DNA of 7,976 nucleotides. Origin: Betaproteobacteria bacterium TMED41 (GTDB lineage Bacteria; Pseudomonadota; Gammaproteobacteria; Burkholderiales; Burkholderiaceae_A). The notes beneath the pieces are model-generated. The model ran no database searches. It saw only the letters and a program-made list of their open reading frames with translations, and had not been told where the DNA came from. Shown here in pieces: positions 6,098 through 7,976 of this stretch. Every line of letters begins with the position of its first letter. The first letter of the stretch is position 1. A program made the position numbers and the translations under genes. The stretch is taken from positions 1-7,976 of the forward strand of contig NHCU01000061.1 of NCBI GenBank assembly GCA_002167365.1, in the 5' to 3' direction.

Positions 6098-6415
6098 ATG
6101 TCCGAAAGAGATCTAGTAAAAGAACTCAAAGCCGAAATCGTAGAAATCACAAAGGATCGTGATGATGCCTTGGCCAAAGTCAAAAGCAAGGAATCACGAA
6201 TGAAACAGGTTTTGATAAAATTAGAACACGCAACGTCAGACGTGCAGACAGTCGGTCACAAGATAGGTGAACAGAACAAGCAGATAGCGGACTTGGAGGC
6301 CAGGTTGGACACCAAGGACAAGTTGCTGGAAGAGGCACTGCAGAAAATCAAGGACATACATGACGACTCAACACAAGAACCAGACACCAACGCAGAAGAT
6401 ACAGAACTGGATTAG
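6098..6415 (+). CDS. Small coiled-coil protein
   Basis: A 105-residue, highly charged protein predicted by eye to be one long helix. Heptad-like leucine/isoleucine spacing runs from about residue 5 to 90 (LVKELKAEIVEITK and LEARLDTKDKLLEEALQKIK), and an acidic disordered tail closes it (DDSTQEPDTNAEDTELD). There is no signal peptide or membrane segment. I do not recognise a family. The place behind the tail chaperone genes suggests a tail, baseplate or scaffold helper, but this is only context. There is no clear Shine-Dalgarno before the ATG. The last 56 bases overlap the next gene in another frame, and the acidic tail is encoded in that overlap. Confidence 0.75.
   Translation: MSERDLVKELKAEIVEITKDRDDALAKVKSKESRMKQVLIKLEHATSDVQTVGHKIGEQNKQIADLEARLDTKDKLLEEALQKIKDIHDDSTQEPDTNAEDTELD
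6350..6354 (+). promoter_or_regulatory. Internal Shine-Dalgarno AAGGA
   Basis: AAGGA inside the coiled-coil gene, 5 nt before the ATG at 6360. It is the best ribosome site on the plus strand and fixes the start of the overlapping CPFA protein. Confidence 0.6.
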
Positions 6416-6881
6416 GGATTTCGTAACAAAACCCAATCCCATATTCGGTGACCTGCCCCCGTGCCCGTTCGCTCAGAAGGCCATGGTCGAGGACAAGGTG
6501 TCTTTCCTGGAACTGGATGGTGTCGCCGACTACAACACACTGTATGGCCACATATTCAACTTCGACTTCGAGGACAAGGACGTGCTGATAATGATAGCAC
6601 AGCCTGACCATTTCACGCCGGAGGAAACAGAAAAGTTGGCCAAGGACCTGAATGGTTACTTCATGGGCAAGGACATCGTGATACTGGAGGACCATCCCAA
6701 CACACCGGAGTCGGTCAAGGGTGTCAAACTGAACAACGGACACTACACGTTGTTTCTCGCACAGAGTCTTTCCAAACTGAACAAGTTCTCGAAAATATTG
6801 GAAGCGGGACCTTACTACAATAATTGGTCTAAAGACTATCTGGGATCAGTGAAAGGTTTCCGAGAGCGGAAAAGTCAGTAA
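6360..6881 (+). CDS. Unknown CPFA-motif phage protein
   Basis: A 173-residue soluble protein. After a basic, disordered N terminus (1-20) comes IFGDLPPCPFAQKAM (28-42), whose Cys-Pro-Phe-Ala recalls the NLCPFA opening of DUF1415-type proteins. Then come alternating strands and helices: VLIMIAQPDHF (75-85), EETEKLAKDLNGYF (88-101), DIVILEDHPNTP (105-116) and YTLFLAQSLSKL (129-140), ending AGPYYNNWSKDYL (149-161). This looks like a small alpha/beta fold, perhaps a ferredoxin-like one, with a single conserved cysteine at 35. No activity can be assigned. The gene overlaps the upstream coiled-coil gene by 56 bp in a different frame, and its 3' end overlaps the convergent gene by 53 bp. Its base composition is noticeably GC-richer than that of the tape measure 5' region. 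Confidence 0.75.
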   Translation: MTTQHKNQTPTQKIQNWIRDFVTKPNPIFGDLPPCPFAQKAMVEDKVSFLELDGVADYNTLYGHIFNFDFEDKDVLIMIAQPDHFTPEETEKLAKDLNGYFMGKDIVILEDHPNTPESVKGVKLNNGHYTLFLAQSLSKLNKFSKILEAGPYYNNWSKDYLGSVKGFRERKSQ

Positions 6882-7602
6882 GTTTACTGTCCCTCCTACA
6901 CAATCGTTTGTACTGTTTCTTGTTGGTGCTCCATTCCGTGCCAGTCCACCACTCGAAACCGCGGTAGTTGGCCTTGTACTCCGATGACTGCTCGTAACCG
7001 GATCCCATGTAGAAGTACCTCACGTAGTTGTCACTGGCCCACTCTATCTCCATGTCCAGCGTGATGTCCGATATGGGCACGGTGTTGGCGTGTATCACGC
7101 TCTCCAGACCCGCAAGATCCCGGGAGTCGTATGAGTCTATGGTGGAGTAGTTGTCCTCCTGGAACCTGTATCTTTTCTGTTTGGTGAAACCCACCACGTT
7201 GTCAGCGGTGCTCAGGTAGAACACTATGAACTGATCACGTTTGTGGTAGTGTGCGAAGGGATCGTAGTCCGCGCCAAAATTTTTCCGCTTCATGTACTGC
7301 TTGTAGATAGAGGGCAGGCTCAACAACTTGACCATCTCACTTGCGTCTATTATCTTGTAACCCACCTTCTCGCCCTTGTAGGTGTGTGACTTGTATCTGG
7401 GACGGTAGAGGTCCAGGTTTATGCGTGTGCTACGTGATTGGTAGAACACCTCGTTGTGACCATCTATGGGATGGTCCAGCGCCAGCCAACCTCGATCTAT
7501 CGCTTCCGCTTCCTCATCGGGGTCCACGATGGCCATGGGCCGGCATATAACTAGATCCTGCTGTTCCTGTTTGCCGAAAGTGTGGTCGAAGAGTAGTTCC
7601 AT
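6829..7602 (-). CDS. Arginyltransferase/GNAT-like unknown protein
   Basis: A 257-residue soluble protein with many aromatic and charged residues. Features are DLVICRPMAIVDPDEEAEAIDRGWLALD (16-43), QSRSTRINL (55-63), KRDQFIVFYLST (121-132), HANTVPISDITLDMEIEWA (171-189) and YFYMGSGYEQSSEYKANYRGFEWWTG (196-221). The last block resembles the C-terminal GNAT-fold signature of arginyl/leucyl-tRNA protein transferases, where Y-x-Y-x-G-Y/W is followed some residues later by YK and F/YRP-E. Acyl- or aminoacyl-transfer is thus a possible role, but the N-terminal cysteine cluster of true Ate1/Bpt is not seen. It converges on the CPFA gene, overlapping it by 53 bp, and has no Shine-Dalgarno. The 374 bp upstream are structured and gene-free. 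GC-rich codon use matches the adjacent CPFA gene more than the structural genes. Confidence 0.75.
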   Translation of the reverse strand: MELLFDHTFGKQEQQDLVICRPMAIVDPDEEAEAIDRGWLALDHPIDGHNEVFYQSRSTRINLDLYRPRYKSHTYKGEKVGYKIIDASEMVKLLSLPSIYKQYMKRKNFGADYDPFAHYHKRDQFIVFYLSTADNVVGFTKQKRYRFQEDNYSTIDSYDSRDLAGLESVIHANTVPISDITLDMEIEWASDNYVRYFYMGSGYEQSSEYKANYRGFEWWTGTEWSTNKKQYKRLCRRDSKLTDFSALGNLSLIPDSL

Positions 7603-7627
7603 TGTTTAGTACTTAATGGATAGTCAG

Positions 7628-7645
7628 AGACGGCTTACGCCATCT
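7628..7645 (-). other. Hairpin 1 with GUAA tetraloop
   Basis: On the minus strand AGATGGC-GTAA-GCCGTCT folds into seven pairs including one U-G wobble, closed by a GNRA-type GUAA loop. On the plus strand the wobble becomes a C-A mismatch and the loop is not GNRA, so an RNA copied as the minus strand is favoured. It abuts hairpin 2. Confidence 0.5.
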
Positions 7646-7685
7646 GAAACTTCGCTTACGCTCGTTTCTTTTTTCTAACTTACGC
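7634..7685 (+). repeat. CTTACGC x3
   Basis: The heptamer CTTACGC (GCGTAAG on the minus strand) occurs at 7634-7640, 7655-7661 and 7679-7685, spaced 21 and 24 bp. The first two provide the GUAA loops of hairpins 1 and 2. The third sits in a 4-bp stem AACT/AGTT on the minus strand. Confidence 0.55.
7646..7668 (-). other. Hairpin 2 with GUAA tetraloop
   Basis: On the minus strand GAAAC pairs with GTTTC (5 bp). Inside, tandem G-A/A-G oppositions and a GC pair step lead to another GUAA loop; one A is unpaired. It is directly adjacent to hairpin 1, so the two could stack. On the plus strand the same element is followed by six T (7669-7674) and could act as a weak terminator. Confidence 0.45.
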
Positions 7686-7691
7686 AGTTGT

Positions 7692-7717
7692 AAAAAACTT
7701 GAACGCAGTGTGCGTTC
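7692..7717 (-). terminator. Intrinsic terminator, leftward
   Basis: On the minus strand GAACGCA-CAC-TGCGTTC (7717-7701) is a perfect 7-bp stem with a 3-nt loop, followed by AAG and a six-T run. This is the clearest terminator-shaped element in the window. It lies about 90 bp before the minus-strand 257-codon gene, so it either ends a small RNA made from the right or attenuates that gene. Confidence 0.6.
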
Positions 7718-7794
7718 CCTGTGGTAGATGAGCAGTCACAATTCGGCTATCTCTAGCCGAACTGACTTAAACCCTGTGGTGAGTTCACAGTCAC
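7717..7794 (+). repeat. Imperfect 23-bp direct repeat around a stem-loop
   Basis: Copies at 7717-7739 and 7772-7794, offset 55 bp, share CCCTGTGGT at the left and CAGTCAC at the right with a variable 7-base middle (17 of 23 identical by my count). They flank the hairpin at 7742-7761. Confidence 0.55.
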
Positions 7795-7864
7795 TATACA
7801 TCGCTACTTGCGTCGGGCGGTTGTGCTGTACCCGTTTGCTCATTCATTACAACGCGAATCTACC
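7723..7864. ncRNA. Candidate multibranched structured RNA
   Basis: GGTAGATGAGCA (7723-7734) can pair with TGCTC (7837-7841) plus ATCTACC (7858-7864), giving 12 pairs with a 16-nt insert on one side. Enclosed in order are the 8-bp stem-loop (7742-7761), CTGTG/CACAG (7774-7778/7786-7790), CGC/GCG (7802-7804/7810-7812) and CGGG/CCCG (7814-7817/7831-7834). Such nested order suggests a folded RNA, but the short helices could be chance. The strand is unresolved; the leftward terminator at 7717-7692 and GNRA loops favour minus. No known RNA family was recognised. Confidence 0.35.
7742..7761. other. Perfect 8-bp stem-loop TTCGGCTA/TAGCCGAA
   Basis: An exact inverted repeat with a 4-nt loop (TCTC on plus, GAGA on minus; GAGA is also GNRA-type, again favouring minus-strand RNA). 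An outer 5-bp helix AGTCA (7734-7738) / TGACT (7763-7767) can extend it across a small internal loop. Confidence 0.6.
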
Positions 7865-7894
7865 AAACCCCTGTATAATGGTTCTTGGTAAATC

Positions 7895-7931
7895 TGAGGT
7901 CTATCTTTTTCTAGGAGCCTCATCATTTTTT
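7895..7931 (+). terminator. Weak terminator-like hairpin, rightward
   Basis: TGAGG (7895-7899) pairs with CCTCA (7918-7922), with an inner CTA/TAG step and a T-rich loop; TCA then six T follow (7926-7931). The stem is short and interrupted. If real, it would end a plus-strand transcript of the structured region. Confidence 0.3.
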
Positions 7932-7976
7932 GCTGTTTGCATCTAAGGATTCACCTGTCGCTTGTTAGCCGCATTT

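Larger units (their letters stand above)
7603..7976. other. Gene-free, hairpin-rich intergenic region (374 bp)
   Basis: I find no protein gene here that I can support. The stretch contains two adjacent GUAA-loop hairpins, three copies of CTTACGC, an intrinsic-terminator-like hairpin on the minus strand, an imperfect 23-bp direct repeat around a perfect 8-bp stem, a possible long-range helix and a terminator-like hairpin on the plus strand. No tRNA T-arm or tmRNA tag was recognisable on either strand. It is the 5' side of the 257-codon minus gene, so part could be its leader. The right edge cuts the region. Confidence 0.7.

Noticed and set aside
6348..6743. Minus-strand frame of 131 codons
   Set aside because: Antisense to the well-supported CPFA gene; Val/Leu/Cys-rich composition without motifs.
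7728..7946. Plus-strand frame of 72 codons in the right intergenic region
   Set aside because: Composition rich in Ser, Leu and Cys without a fold-like pattern, no Shine-Dalgarno, and it runs across hairpins and repeats that look RNA- or DNA-level.
7603..7976. tRNA or tmRNA in the structured region
   Set aside because: No T-arm consensus (GGTTCRANTCC), no acceptor stem with CCA and no tag frame ending in ALAA on either strand.

Overview
This window looks like part of a T4-like (Straboviridae/marine 'T4-superfamily') myovirus genome, most similar in style to cyanophage and pelagiphage relatives. The anchor is a T4 gp20-type portal protein carrying the family signature around EDAIIIYRVQRAPERRVFYID. 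It is flanked by a long tail tape-measure-like protein with the GEAGPEMV motif and by a T4 gp26-type baseplate/tail assembly protein. T4-late-promoter-like octamers (TATAAATA and variants) support the assignment. The host cannot be read from the window; a marine bacterium is an inference from the family resemblance.

Layout. Positions 1-4885 are a minus-strand virion block, read right to left: tape measure (4885-2783), portal (2747-1017), an 80-residue protein in the position of T4 gp67 (1001-759), a Rossmann/glycosyltransferase-like accessory protein (759-142), then the first 12 codons of another gene (36-1) running off the left edge. A compact 81-bp divergent control region (4886-4966) carries late-promoter motifs on both strands and a good sigma70-type promoter. 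Rightward from it run the gp26-like gene (4967-5821), a short ORF in the -1 frame (to 6045), a coiled-coil protein (6098-6415) and a CPFA-motif protein (6360-6881). A minus-strand gene of 257 codons (7602-6829) converges on the last of these and overlaps it by 53 bp. The remaining 374 bp at the right edge hold no convincing protein gene but several RNA-type hairpins, a paired imperfect repeat and terminator-like signals in both directions.

How the parts fit. Portal, gp67-position protein and the cut-off gene belong to head assembly; tape measure and the gp26-like pair belong to tail assembly. The most informative point is that the gp26-like gene ends on a slippery A AAT TTT TTC stretch from which a -1 shift enters a 77-codon extension with an MWYMRGG motif. 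This is the arrangement of tail-assembly-chaperone G/GT pairs, and it sits directly opposite the tape measure gene that such chaperones serve. The best candidates for something undescribed are this frameshift, the interlocked promoters between chaperone and tape measure, and the structured intergenic region at 7603-7976.
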